A stretch of DNA of 64,000 nucleotides from Streptomyces sp. Ag109_O5-1 (GTDB taxonomy: Bacteria > Actinomycetota > Actinomycetes > Streptomycetales > Streptomycetaceae). The position numbers were made by a program, and so were the translations under genes. Positions 57,006 through 64,000 of this stretch are shown here, piece after piece. The first letter of the stretch is position 1. The number at the start of each line of letters is the position of its first letter. The notes below the pieces were generated by a model. That model ran no database searches and was not told the origin of the DNA. It worked only from the letters and a program-made list of their open reading frames with translations. The DNA lies in the NCBI RefSeq assembly GCF_003814875.1, contig NZ_RKQF01000001.1, positions 8,246,001 through 8,310,000 on the forward strand. The letters are read 5' to 3'.

Positions 57006-58241
57006 ATGCCCTGTCCCGCGCTGCCCGACGGGTTCGACCTCACCGACCCCGATCTGCTCCATCACCGGGTGCCGCTCCCGGAGTTCGCCGAACTGCGCCG
57101 CGCCGAACCGGTCCGCTGGATCGAACAGCCGCACGGCCTCGCCGGGTTCGCGGACGACGGCTACTGGGCCGTCACCCGGCACGCGGACGTCAAGTACGTC
57201 TCCACGCACCCCGAGATCTTCTCGTCCTGGCTCAACACGGCGATCATCCGGTTCGGCGAGCACATGCAGCGGGACGCGATCGACGCCCAGCGGCTGATCC
57301 TGCTGAACATGGACCCGCCGGAGCACACCCGGGTCCGCCAGATCATCCAGCGCGGCTTCACCCCGCGCTCGATCCGCGCCCTGGAGGAACGGCTGCGGGC
57401 CAGGGCCGGGGCGATCGTCGAGGCGGCCCGCGCCCACTCGGGACCCTTCGACTTCGTCACCGAGGTCGCCTGCGAGCTCCCCCTCCAGGCGATCGCCGAG
57501 CTGATCGGCATCCCGCAGGACGACCGGGCCAAGATCTTCGACTGGTCCAACAAGATGATCTCGTACGACGACCCGGAGTACGCGATCACCGAGGCGGTGG
57601 GCGCCGAGTCCGCCACCGAACTGATCGCCTACGCGATGAACATGGCCGCCGACCGCAAGCAGTGCCCGGCCGGGGACATCGTCTCCACGCTGGTGGCGGC
57701 CGAGGACGAGGGCAATCTGAACTCCGACGAGTTCGGCTTCTTCGTGCTGATGCTCGCGGTGGCCGGCAACGAGACCACCCGCAACGCCATCACCCACGGC
57801 ATGCACGCCTTCCTCACCCACCCCGGGGCCTGGGACCTCTACAAGCGCGAGCGCCCGGCGACCGCCGCCGAGGAGATCGTGCGCTGGGCCACCCCGGTCA
57901 ACTCCTTCCAGCGCACCGCCACCCAGGACACCGAGCTGGGCGGCAAACTGATCCGCAAGGGCGACCGGGTCGGCGTCTTCTACGCCTCCGCCAACCACGA
58001 CCCCGAGGTCTTCACCGACCCCGACGACTTCGACATCGCCCGCGACCCCAACCCCCACCTCGGCTTCGGGGGCGGCGGTCCGCACTACTGCCTCGGCAAG
58101 TCCCTGGCCGTCCTCGAAATCGACCTGATCTTCAACGCCATAGCCGACGCGATGCCGGACCTCCGTCTGGTCGGCGACCCGGACCGGCTCCGCTCGGCGT
58201 GGATCAACGGCGTGAAACACCTCCAGGTGACCACGTCGTAG
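57006..58241 (+). CDS. Cytochrome P450, CYP125 (steroid C26-hydroxylase) type
   Basis: A 411-residue bacterial P450. The oxygen-binding helix is VAGNETTRN, the K-helix ExxR is EEIVRW, and the heme loop is FGGGGPHYCLGKSLA with Cys362 as the axial ligand. Overall pattern (LNMDPPEHTRVRQIIQRGF, DIVSTLV) fits CYP125, which oxidises the terminal carbon of the sterol side chain. Steroid acyl-CoA thiolase lies divergently. No partner ferredoxin gene is visible. Confidence 0.87.
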   Translation: MPCPALPDGFDLTDPDLLHHRVPLPEFAELRRAEPVRWIEQPHGLAGFADDGYWAVTRHADVKYVSTHPEIFSSWLNTAIIRFGEHMQRDAIDAQRLILLNMDPPEHTRVRQIIQRGFTPRSIRALEERLRARAGAIVEAARAHSGPFDFVTEVACELPLQAIAELIGIPQDDRAKIFDWSNKMISYDDPEYAITEAVGAESATELIAYAMNMAADRKQCPAGDIVSTLVAAEDEGNLNSDEFGFFVLMLAVAGNETTRNAITHGMHAFLTHPGAWDLYKRERPATAAEEIVRWATPVNSFQRTATQDTELGGKLIRKGDRVGVFYASANHDPEVFTDPDDFDIARDPNPHLGFGGGGPHYCLGKSLAVLEIDLIFNAIADAMPDLRLVGDPDRLRSAWINGVKHLQVTTS

Positions 58242-58291
58242 ACCCTTCCGGACCCGGGCCGACGGCTCCCGGCGCCGCCGGCCCGCCCCGA

Positions 58292-58337
58292 GGGAGGCAG
58301 GAGCACCCCCTGTCCCTACGCCCCGTTCCTGCCTCCC
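58292..58337. terminator. 11-bp stem between the convergent P450 and DUF1275 genes
   Basis: GGGAGGCAGGA (58292-58302) and TCCTGCCTCCC (58327-58337) pair exactly around 24 nt. It lies between two convergent stop codons, so it can work in both directions. Confidence 0.7.
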
Positions 58338-58349
58338 CCGAGACGCCCC

Positions 58350-59033
58350 CTACTCCCTCCCTGAGGCGATCACCGCCAGCACCCCGGAGACCGCCGCCGC
58401 GACCAGCAGGGGGATGCCCAGGTCGTGGTGGACCACCAGCCAGGCGCCGAGGGTCGCGCCCACGAGCATCGCGACGACCGAGGCCGTGCGGCGCGGCGAG
58501 CGGTGGCCCGTTCCGTCGCCCAGGCGGGACTCGGAGGCGAGGCCGGTCAGGGTCATCGTCAGGACCGTGGTCGTCAGATCGGGGACGCCCAGCTTGCGCA
58601 CGGTCGCGTTGCGCAGGCCCATCGCGAAGGCCGTCAGGGCGATCAGGGCGTACGTCGTCGCGTTCGTGCCCGGCCAGGCGAAGGCCACCAGCGCCGACGC
58701 ACCCACCAGCAGCGCCTCGGCCGTCAGGGTCACCCGCGCCCACTTCCGGCGGGAGCCGCCCCCGAGACGGGCCGACAGCCGGCCGCCCACCACCGCGCCC
58801 AGCAGGAAGAGGGCCAGGGAGGTCGCCGTATGGGGGACGGAGAAGCCGGGCGCCCCGGCGGCGGCGAAGCCGAGCACCACCACGTTTCCGGTCATGTTCG
58901 CGGTGAAGACATGGCCCAGGCCGAGATAGCTGACGGCGTCGATCAGACCGCTCACCACGGTCAGGGCCAGCAGCACGGCCACCAGCCGCACGCCGCGGGT
59001 CTCGGGGTCGCGGGGCGGGGTGGCCGTCGTCAT
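58350..59033 (-). CDS. DUF1275 (YoaK) membrane protein
   Basis: A 227-residue protein with six membrane spans and the family signature SGLIDAVSYLGLGHVFTANMTGNVV in the first helices, and GLRNATVRKLGVPDLTTTVLT near the middle. Function unknown; some members influence lipid homeostasis. ATG at 59031-59033. Confidence 0.9.
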   Translation of the reverse strand: MTTATPPRDPETRGVRLVAVLLALTVVSGLIDAVSYLGLGHVFTANMTGNVVVLGFAAAGAPGFSVPHTATSLALFLLGAVVGGRLSARLGGGSRRKWARVTLTAEALLVGASALVAFAWPGTNATTYALIALTAFAMGLRNATVRKLGVPDLTTTVLTMTLTGLASESRLGDGTGHRSPRRTASVVAMLVGATLGAWLVVHHDLGIPLLVAAAVSGVLAVIASGRE

Positions 59034-59101
59034 CGTTCCTCCGGTGGTGCGCAGGACCGAGTGGTTCGGTTCCGGGACAGTCCACCACGTCCGGACTTAC
59101 G

Positions 59102-59139
59102 CCGGCACCCTCGCCCGGAGAAGGGGGCGAGGGTGCCGG
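59102..59139 (-). terminator. Perfect 15-bp stem after the transglycosylase gene
   Basis: CCGGCACCCTCGCCC (59102-59116) and GGGCGAGGGTGCCGG (59125-59139) around an 8-nt loop, 27 bp past the stop codon of the transglycosylase gene on the minus strand. Confidence 0.8.
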
Positions 59140-59166
59140 AAAACAGCGGGGAGCCGGTCAGGCGGC

Positions 59167-59580
59167 TCAGTACCAGCCGTTGGCCTGCCAGAAGCTCCAG
59201 GCGGCCGTCGGGCTGCCGTAGCGGGAGTTCATGTAGTCCAGGCCCCACTTGATCTGGGTGGCCGGGTTGGTCTTCCAGTCGGAGCCGGCGGACGACATCT
59301 TCGAGGCGGGCAGGGCCTGGACCAGGCCGTAGGCGCCGGAGGACGAGTTGGTGGCGGAGGGGTTCCAGCCGCTCTCGTGGGAGACGATCTTGGAGAACGC
59401 GTTGAACTGTGCGGCGTCCGGAATCATCTTGTGCGCGATCGTCTGGGCGGAGGAGGCCGAGGTGGTGGCGGCCTGCGCGGGCGCCGCGCTCAGCGCCATA
59501 CCGGCGGTGGCGGCGGCCACGGCGGCGACGGTGAGGACCTTCTTCGGGGAGGCGATGCGACGGATGAAGGACACGGACAC
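59167..59580 (-). CDS. Secreted lytic transglycosylase (SLT domain), small
   Basis: A 137-residue protein with a signal peptide (FIRRIASPKKVLTVAAVAAATAG, cleavage near AQA-ATT, about residue 38) and a single SLT-like domain: catalytic Glu in KIVSHESGWNP, then SGAYGLVQALP and PTAAWSFWQANGWY. It cleaves glycan strands of the wall, as resuscitation-promoting factors do. GTG at 59578-59580 is preferred because it follows GAGG by 6 nt; a GTG at 59631 would put extra residues before the signal peptide. Confidence 0.88.
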   Translation of the reverse strand: MSVSFIRRIASPKKVLTVAAVAAATAGMALSAAPAQAATTSASSAQTIAHKMIPDAAQFNAFSKIVSHESGWNPSATNSSSGAYGLVQALPASKMSSAGSDWKTNPATQIKWGLDYMNSRYGSPTAAWSFWQANGWY

Positions 59581-59916
59581 GGAGAACCTCGTTCGTCGGG
59601 GACAGGAAGTCGCCGCGCTCCGGAACCACACCTTGTGCGGTGGCCGTATGCGTCGGCGCCGCGGCCCGGGTGGGCTCGTGGCGCCTGGCGACGTCGTCCA
59701 GACAAGCAGTCCGGAAACCCGTCCGCAATCACCCCTTTTACTAGTTGTGATCGCATAGGCGGGGAAGGTCCGTTGTGTGGCGTGGCTCTCAATCCGCAGG
59801 TCAGCGGGCGCCTCAAACCGGACATTCAGGAAAAGTCTGACTACTGTTCCGGATCGTAGGTGACGTGCGTCATGTGGGGTGCTTCACCGGTCGGCTGACC
59901 GTGCGCGTACGACGGC
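59581..59916 (-). other. 336-bp leader region of the transglycosylase gene
   Basis: Lies between the stop codon of the ECF S gene (59917) and the transglycosylase start. The segment contains a GGCGCC-rich stem (about 59653-59684 on the plus strand) and an A/T-richer patch near 59730-59745 that may be the promoter. Streptomyces wall-hydrolase genes often carry c-di-AMP riboswitches, but I could not place the conserved landmarks of that class here. Confidence 0.4.
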
Positions 59917-60726
59917 TCACGCCCCGGGGTCGTCGAAGGTGACCGCGGTCTCGAAAGCGGCCCGGCGGGTCGCCCGGCGCAGCGCCCGCAGCAGGGCCGG
60001 ACCGAGCGCGAGGGTGAGCACGACCGTGCACAGGGCCCGGCCCAGGTTCCAGCCCATGGCGGTGGCCAGGCTGTAGGCGAGGAAACGGGCCAGGTTGGCG
60101 GCGGGCCCGGCGTCCGGATCGAAGGCGATGTTCGAGGCGGTGCCGCTGAGCAGCGGCCAGCCGGCCAGGTCCACGACCGTGCCGTAGGCGAACGCGGCCA
60201 GGAACCCGTAGACCGCGAGCAGCGCGAGCTCCGCCCGCCCCCGCAGCCGCTCGGGCCCCGGCAGCAGACCGGCCCCCATCGTGAACCAGCCCATCGCCAG
60301 CATCTGGAACGGCAGCCACGGTCCTACCCCACCCGTGAGCAGCGCCGATGTGAACAGGGTGAGCGAGCCGAGGGTGAACCCGAAGCCGGGCCCCAGCACC
60401 CGCCCGCTGAGCACCATCAGGAAGAACATCGGCTCGATCCCGGCGGTGCCCGCGCCGACCGGCCGCAGCGCCGCGCCGGTCGCGGCCAGCACCCCCAGCA
60501 TGGCGACGGCCTTGGGGCCGAGCCCCGACTCCGAGATGGTCGCCGCGAGCACGGCGACCAGCAGGACCAGCAGCCCCGCGAAGAGCCAGGGCGCGTCCTG
60601 GGCGTGCGAGGCGATCCGGGAGGAGGGCGGGGCGAACAAGGGCCAGCCGATCGCGACCACGCCGACCGCGCTGACGAGGAGGAGGGCGGCGAGGGAGCGG
60701 GGGCCGAGCCGGACCGGACTGCTCAT
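59917..60726 (-). CDS. ECF transporter substrate-binding (S) component
   Basis: A 269-residue membrane protein with about seven spans. The C-terminal half has the S-component pattern (LTLFTSALLTGGVGPWLPFQMLAMGW, ARFLAYSLATAMGWNLGRAL). In an energy-coupling-factor transporter it binds the vitamin or metal, while the A and T parts provide energy. Start codon overlaps the stop codon of the ATPase gene by 4 bp (ATGA), so translation is coupled. The substrate is not known. Confidence 0.85.
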   Translation of the reverse strand: MSSPVRLGPRSLAALLLVSAVGVVAIGWPLFAPPSSRIASHAQDAPWLFAGLLVLLVAVLAATISESGLGPKAVAMLGVLAATGAALRPVGAGTAGIEPMFFLMVLSGRVLGPGFGFTLGSLTLFTSALLTGGVGPWLPFQMLAMGWFTMGAGLLPGPERLRGRAELALLAVYGFLAAFAYGTVVDLAGWPLLSGTASNIAFDPDAGPAANLARFLAYSLATAMGWNLGRALCTVVLTLALGPALLRALRRATRRAAFETAVTFDDPGA

Positions 60727-62327
60727 GCCAGTGCCTCCCGTATCTGGGGCACCGTGAGCCACCGCTGCGGGGCGAGGATCTTCGTCACCTGCGGCGCGAA
60801 CGACGGCGAGGACACGACGATGTCGTCCGTCGGCCCGTCCGCGATCACCTCCCCCTCCGCGAGCAGCACCACCCGGTGCGCGAGTTCGGCGGCCAGTTCC
60901 ACGTCGTGCGTGGCCAGCACGATCGCGTGCCCGTCGGCGGCCAGCCCGCGCAGCGCGCCGACCAGCCGGGCCTTCGCCGCGTAGTCCAGCCCCCGGGTCG
61001 GCTCGTCGAGGAGGAGCAGCGGCGGCCGGGCGGTGAGGACGACGGCGAGCGCGAGGGCGAGCCGCTGCCCCTCGGACAGGTCCCGCGGATGCGTGTCGTC
61101 GCCGACTCCCGGCAGCAACCCGGACACCAGGCCGCGGCAGGTCCCCGGTACCGCCCCCGCGTCCCGGTCGGCGGCCGCGCACTCGGCGCCCACCGTGTCG
61201 GCGTACAGCAGGTCACGGGGTTCCTGCGGGACCAGACCGACAAGGCGTACCAGGTCGCGCGGGGCCGTGCGATGTGGGACCGCGCCACCGACCCGGACCG
61301 TGCCGCCGCTCGGCGCGACGAGTCCGACCAGGGCGCTGAGCAGGGTGGACTTCCCGGCGCCGTTACGGCCCATGAGCGCGACGGTCTCGCCGGGCGCGAC
61401 GGCGAGATCCACGTACCGGAGCGCGTCGACCCGCTCCCGCCGCACGGCGAGGGAGCGCACCTCGGCGAGCGGAGCCGCGGGTGCGGCCGTTCGGTGGTGC
61501 GGCGGCGTCCGCCCGGCGAGACGCTCCCGCAGCCCGCCCGCCTGCCGCCGGGCGTCCCGCACGGTCATCGGCAGCGGTGACCACCCGGCCAGCCGCCCCA
61601 GCTCCACCACCGGCGGACACACCGGCGACACGGCCATCACCTCGGCGGGAGTACCGACCACGGGCGCCGCTCCCGCCTTTGGGAGCAGCACGACCCGGTC
61701 CGCGTACTGCACCACCCGCTCCAGCCGGTGCTCGGCCAGGAAGACGGTCGTCCCCAGATCGTGGACCAGGCGCTGCAGCACGGCCAGCACCTCCTCGGCG
61801 GCGGCCGGGTCCAGGGCGGAGGTCGGCTCGTCCAGGACCAGGACCGCGGGATGCGGGGTGAGCACCGACCCGATCGCGACCCGCTGCCGCTGCCCGCCGG
61901 AGAGGGTGGCGATGGCCCGGTCCCGCAGCTCGGCGAGCCCGAGCAGATCGAGGACCTCCTCCACCCGCCGCCGCATCACGGCCGGGGCGATCCCCAACGA
62001 CTCCATCCCGTAGGCCAGTTCGTCCTCCACCGTGTCGGTCACGAAGTGCGCGAGCGGATCCTGCCCCACCGTGCCGACGACATCGGCGAGTTCGCGCGGC
62101 TTGTGGGTCCGGGTGTCCCGCCCCGCGACCGTCACCCGGCCGCGCAGGGTGCCCCCGGTGAAGTGTGGCACCAGCCCGCTCACGGAGTTGAGGATCGTCG
62201 ACTTGCCGGTGCCGGACGGGCCGACGAGCAGGACGAGTTCACCTTCCGGCACCTCGAAGTCGACGCCCTGGACGGCGGGTCGGGCCGCGCCCTCGTACGT
62301 CACGGAGACATCCTCGAAGCGGATCAC
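60723..62327 (-). CDS. ECF transporter ATPase (fused A and A')
   Basis: A 534-residue protein with two ABC domains. Domain 1: Walker A VGPSGTGKSTI, signature LSGGQRQRVAIG, Walker B VLVLDEPTSAL. Domain 2: Walker A MGRNGAGKSTLL, degenerate signature LSEGQRLALALA, Walker B LLLLDEPTRGL. Fused A-A' subunits are usual in Actinobacteria. GTG at 62325-62327 overlaps the T gene stop (GTGA). Confidence 0.92.
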   Translation of the reverse strand: MIRFEDVSVTYEGAARPAVQGVDFEVPEGELVLLVGPSGTGKSTILNSVSGLVPHFTGGTLRGRVTVAGRDTRTHKPRELADVVGTVGQDPLAHFVTDTVEDELAYGMESLGIAPAVMRRRVEEVLDLLGLAELRDRAIATLSGGQRQRVAIGSVLTPHPAVLVLDEPTSALDPAAAEEVLAVLQRLVHDLGTTVFLAEHRLERVVQYADRVVLLPKAGAAPVVGTPAEVMAVSPVCPPVVELGRLAGWSPLPMTVRDARRQAGGLRERLAGRTPPHHRTAAPAAPLAEVRSLAVRRERVDALRYVDLAVAPGETVALMGRNGAGKSTLLSALVGLVAPSGGTVRVGGAVPHRTAPRDLVRLVGLVPQEPRDLLYADTVGAECAAADRDAGAVPGTCRGLVSGLLPGVGDDTHPRDLSEGQRLALALAVVLTARPPLLLLDEPTRGLDYAAKARLVGALRGLAADGHAIVLATHDVELAAELAHRVVLLAEGEVIADGPTDDIVVSSPSFAPQVTKILAPQRWLTVPQIREALA

Positions 62328-63571
62328 GGCGACTCCTTCGGCACGATGAGGGCGGGCAGCAGACCGAGCAGCACGGCGGCCGCCGGCCACAGCGGAAGCG
62401 TGGGGGCGACCAGCGGTACGACCCCGGGATGCAGGGCGTCCGGATCACGCACCGACGCCAGGGTGAGCAGGGCGGCGACGGCGGCGCCCGACCCGGACAC
62501 CAGCCAGGCATGCGCGTCCCACGGATCCGGGCGGTAACGGGTCCGCAGCGAACGCCGGCCCCCGAGCCGCAGCCCCGCCAGCGCGGCCCCGACCCCGGCC
62601 AGCAGCACGGGCAGCCCGTAGCCGCCGCCCTCGGCGGTGAGCAGGCCGTACGTTCCCGCACAGACGCCGAGCAGACCGCCGAGGGTGAGCCCGGCCGTCG
62701 TACGGCGGACCCGGGCCGGGACGTCGGCGCTGCGGCCGTAACCGCGCGCGTCCATCGCGGCGGCGAGGGCGACCGACCGCTCCAACGCGCCCTCCAGGAC
62801 GGGGAGTCCGACCTGCAGCAGACCGCGGACACCGGAGTCGGGACGGCCGCGCAGCCGGCGGGCGGCACGCAGCCGCTGGACGTCGGCGATCAGATTCGGC
62901 GCGAAGGTGAGGGCGACGACCACGGCCACACCCAGCTCGTACAGCGCGCCCGGGAGGGACTTGAGGAGCCTGGCCGGGTTGGCGAGCGCGTTCGCGGCGC
63001 CGACGCAGATCAGCAGGGTGGCGATCCGGAGACCGTCGTAGAGGGAGAAGACGAGCGCCTCGGCGGTGACCTTTCCGCCGAGCCGGATGCCCTGGGCCCA
63101 GTGGGGGAGGGGGACTTCGGGGAGGGTGAGAAGGGTGTGCGAGCCGGGGATCGGGGAGCCGAGGACCACGGTGAAGGCGAGACGGACGAGGAGCACGGCG
63201 AGGCCGAGCTTGGCGAAGGCGGAGTAGGACCGCGCCCAGGGCGCCCGGCTCCGGCAGACGGCGACGACATACCCGGTCACCGCGACGAGGAGGGCGAGAA
63301 GCAGAGGGTTGCCGGTACGGGACGCGGCAACACCGAGGGAAAGCGACCAGAGCCACCAGGCGCCGGGGTGGACGCGGGAGCGGTGCTGGTGCCGGGGCGC
63401 GGGGGGTTTCGGTTGCCGGCGCTGACGGGGGGCCGCCCCAGCGGCACGACTGCCCGCAGCCGGGGAACTGAAAGAGCGCCCCTGACCGAAGCGCCCCGTC
63501 AGGGGCGCGGGGAACTGCGCGACCAGCCCCCACCGGCCCGCAGCCGAGCGGCGGTCGCCCCGATCACGCAT
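62324..63571 (-). CDS. ECF transporter transmembrane (T, CbiQ-like) component
   Basis: About 415 residues. The T-domain runs from about residue 70: six to eight spans, and the conserved Ala-Arg-Gly coupling motif AMDARGYGR. The first 60 residues are encoded by dispersed-repeat DNA (copy H: WGLVAQFPAPLTGRFGQG) and read as Pro/Arg/Gly-rich; no other start codon occurs between them and the hydrophobic part. The ATG at 63569-63571 has GGAAGG directly before it and overlaps the preceding gene by 8 bp. Confidence 0.82.
   Translation of the reverse strand: MRDRGDRRSAAGRWGLVAQFPAPLTGRFGQGRSFSSPAAGSRAAGAAPRQRRQPKPPAPRHQHRSRVHPGAWWLWSLSLGVAASRTGNPLLLALLVAVTGYVVAVCRSRAPWARSYSAFAKLGLAVLLVRLAFTVVLGSPIPGSHTLLTLPEVPLPHWAQGIRLGGKVTAEALVFSLYDGLRIATLLICVGAANALANPARLLKSLPGALYELGVAVVVALTFAPNLIADVQRLRAARRLRGRPDSGVRGLLQVGLPVLEGALERSVALAAAMDARGYGRSADVPARVRRTTAGLTLGGLLGVCAGTYGLLTAEGGGYGLPVLLAGVGAALAGLRLGGRRSLRTRYRPDPWDAHAWLVSGSGAAVAALLTLASVRDPDALHPGVVPLVAPTLPLWPAAAVLLGLLPALIVPKESP
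63470..63552. repeat. Dispersed repeat, copy H, inside the ECF T gene 5' end
   Basis: Reads AAAGAGCGCCCCTGACCGAA, the GCGCCCCGTCAGGGGCGCGG hairpin, GGGAACTGCGCGACCAGCC and CCCCACCGGCCCGCAGCC. It lies just downstream of the ATG of the T gene (on the minus strand), so it is transcribed and, if that start is right, translated. Confidence 0.75.
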
Positions 63572-64000
63572 CCTTCCGCCGCCGCGCCTGCCAAACCGCC
63601 CCCGCGGCCAGAACCACGACCACTCCCGCCCCGGCCAGCAACCCGACAGACGGCCCGCTGCCCGACGTACCACTCGCCGCCACCTTCTCCCCGCACCCCT
63701 TCTCGGGATACCCGGCGATCGCACACAACAACGCGTTCGTGTCGTACCGCAACGGCTTCGCCACAGCGGCCAGCGCCTCCGCCGTCGTCGCGTCCCCGGA
63801 CACCACCGCGCACGCCGTCCGCCCCGCCGGCGGCCGCTCGCCGGACGGCGCGTCCGCCGTCGTACCGAAGTCGATGACCAGCGCGACCCGTTTCCTGCCC
63901 CGCACCGGGGCCGTGTCCGCGCAGATCGTCCCGAAGTCCGCCGCCCCGCGCGGCCGCGACGCGTCCGCCGGGTCCTCGCTCACCGCGAAGCGGAAACCCT
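63564..64000 (-). CDS. Conserved secreted/membrane protein upstream of the ECF operon, N-terminus beyond the edge
   Basis: The visible 145 codons end in a membrane helix (GPSVGLLAGAGVVVVLAAGAV) and a basic RRRK tail, like a C-terminal anchor. The preceding domain has Cys residues (TICADTAP, TACAVV, LLCAIAGYPEKGCGEKV) that may form disulfides outside the cell. The family is Streptomyces-typical and sits upstream of this ECF transporter, so it may take part in substrate capture; that is inference. Confidence 0.75.
   Translation of the reverse strand, partial: GFRFAVSEDPADASRPRGAADFGTICADTAPVRGRKRVALVIDFGTTADAPSGERPPAGRTACAVVSGDATTAEALAAVAKPLRYDTNALLCAIAGYPEKGCGEKVAASGTSGSGPSVGLLAGAGVVVVLAAGAVWQARRRKDA

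Overview
The window is a piece of an actinobacterial, almost certainly Streptomyces, chromosome. The DNA is very G+C rich with strong third-position G/C bias, GTG and TTG starts are common, and the gene content is typical of the genus: fasR-fabD-fabH, homodimeric aceE beside a DUF3052 gene, several TerD paralogues, a PBP/amidase set, a CYP125/thiolase pair and an ECF transporter operon. The gene order recalls the core region of Streptomyces coelicolor around fabD and aceE; this is from memory and was not checked.

Layout. 1-5.7 kb: fatty acid synthesis genes fabH (cut by the edge) and fabD, the activator fasR with a candidate operator, then pirin, serine hydrolase, GNAT and a MerR regulator with a textbook 19-bp-spacer promoter. 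5.8-11.4 kb: DUF4429 and alpha/beta hydrolase genes, a TetR/MFS efflux pair and a small ion channel. 11.4-15.7 kb: aceE, DUF3052 and a peroxiredoxin. 15.8-25.1 kb: the tellurium-resistance (Ter) region, with two TerD genes, a DUF475 TerC-like membrane protein, a TerA-like protein, a TerD protein with a disordered tail, and an enzyme operon (TIM-barrel C-C lyase, a PRTase-TRSP-StiP-Pelota fusion, HAD phosphatase). This matches the computationally predicted 'Ter-dependent stress response' module thought to make a nucleoside-like metabolite.

25.3-30.5 kb: three co-directional envelope genes: a class A PBP whose transpeptidase motifs are broken, a NodB-like protein lacking the catalytic-base Asp, and a secreted Amidase_6 protein. 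30.5-45 kb: membrane and coiled-coil proteins, a tRNA-Val(UAC) with a perfect terminator, a SUKH protein, a TrpF-like protein, a PanE-like reductase, an orphan TnpB-related RuvC nuclease with a possible guide-RNA region, DedA, a FAD/NAD-binding protein, PhoD, a secreted HNH nuclease, and a GDT1 family transporter behind what looks like a yybP-ykoY manganese riboswitch. 45-64 kb: HAD phosphatase, DUF2330, O-methyltransferase, FHA, DUF1992, GNAT, an MFS-MarR fusion, a peptidoglycan-binding protein, an MHS transporter, a steroid thiolase/CYP125 divergent pair with a KstR-like operator, DUF1275, a secreted lytic transglycosylase, and an ECF transporter operon (S, A, T) running in from the right edge.

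A dispersed GC-rich repeat family occurs at least eight times. Most copies lie at the 3' ends of genes, but two are translated: one as the linker inside the PRTase-TRSP protein, one as the N-terminal extension of the ECF T subunit. All functional statements come from reading motifs by eye; no searches were run.
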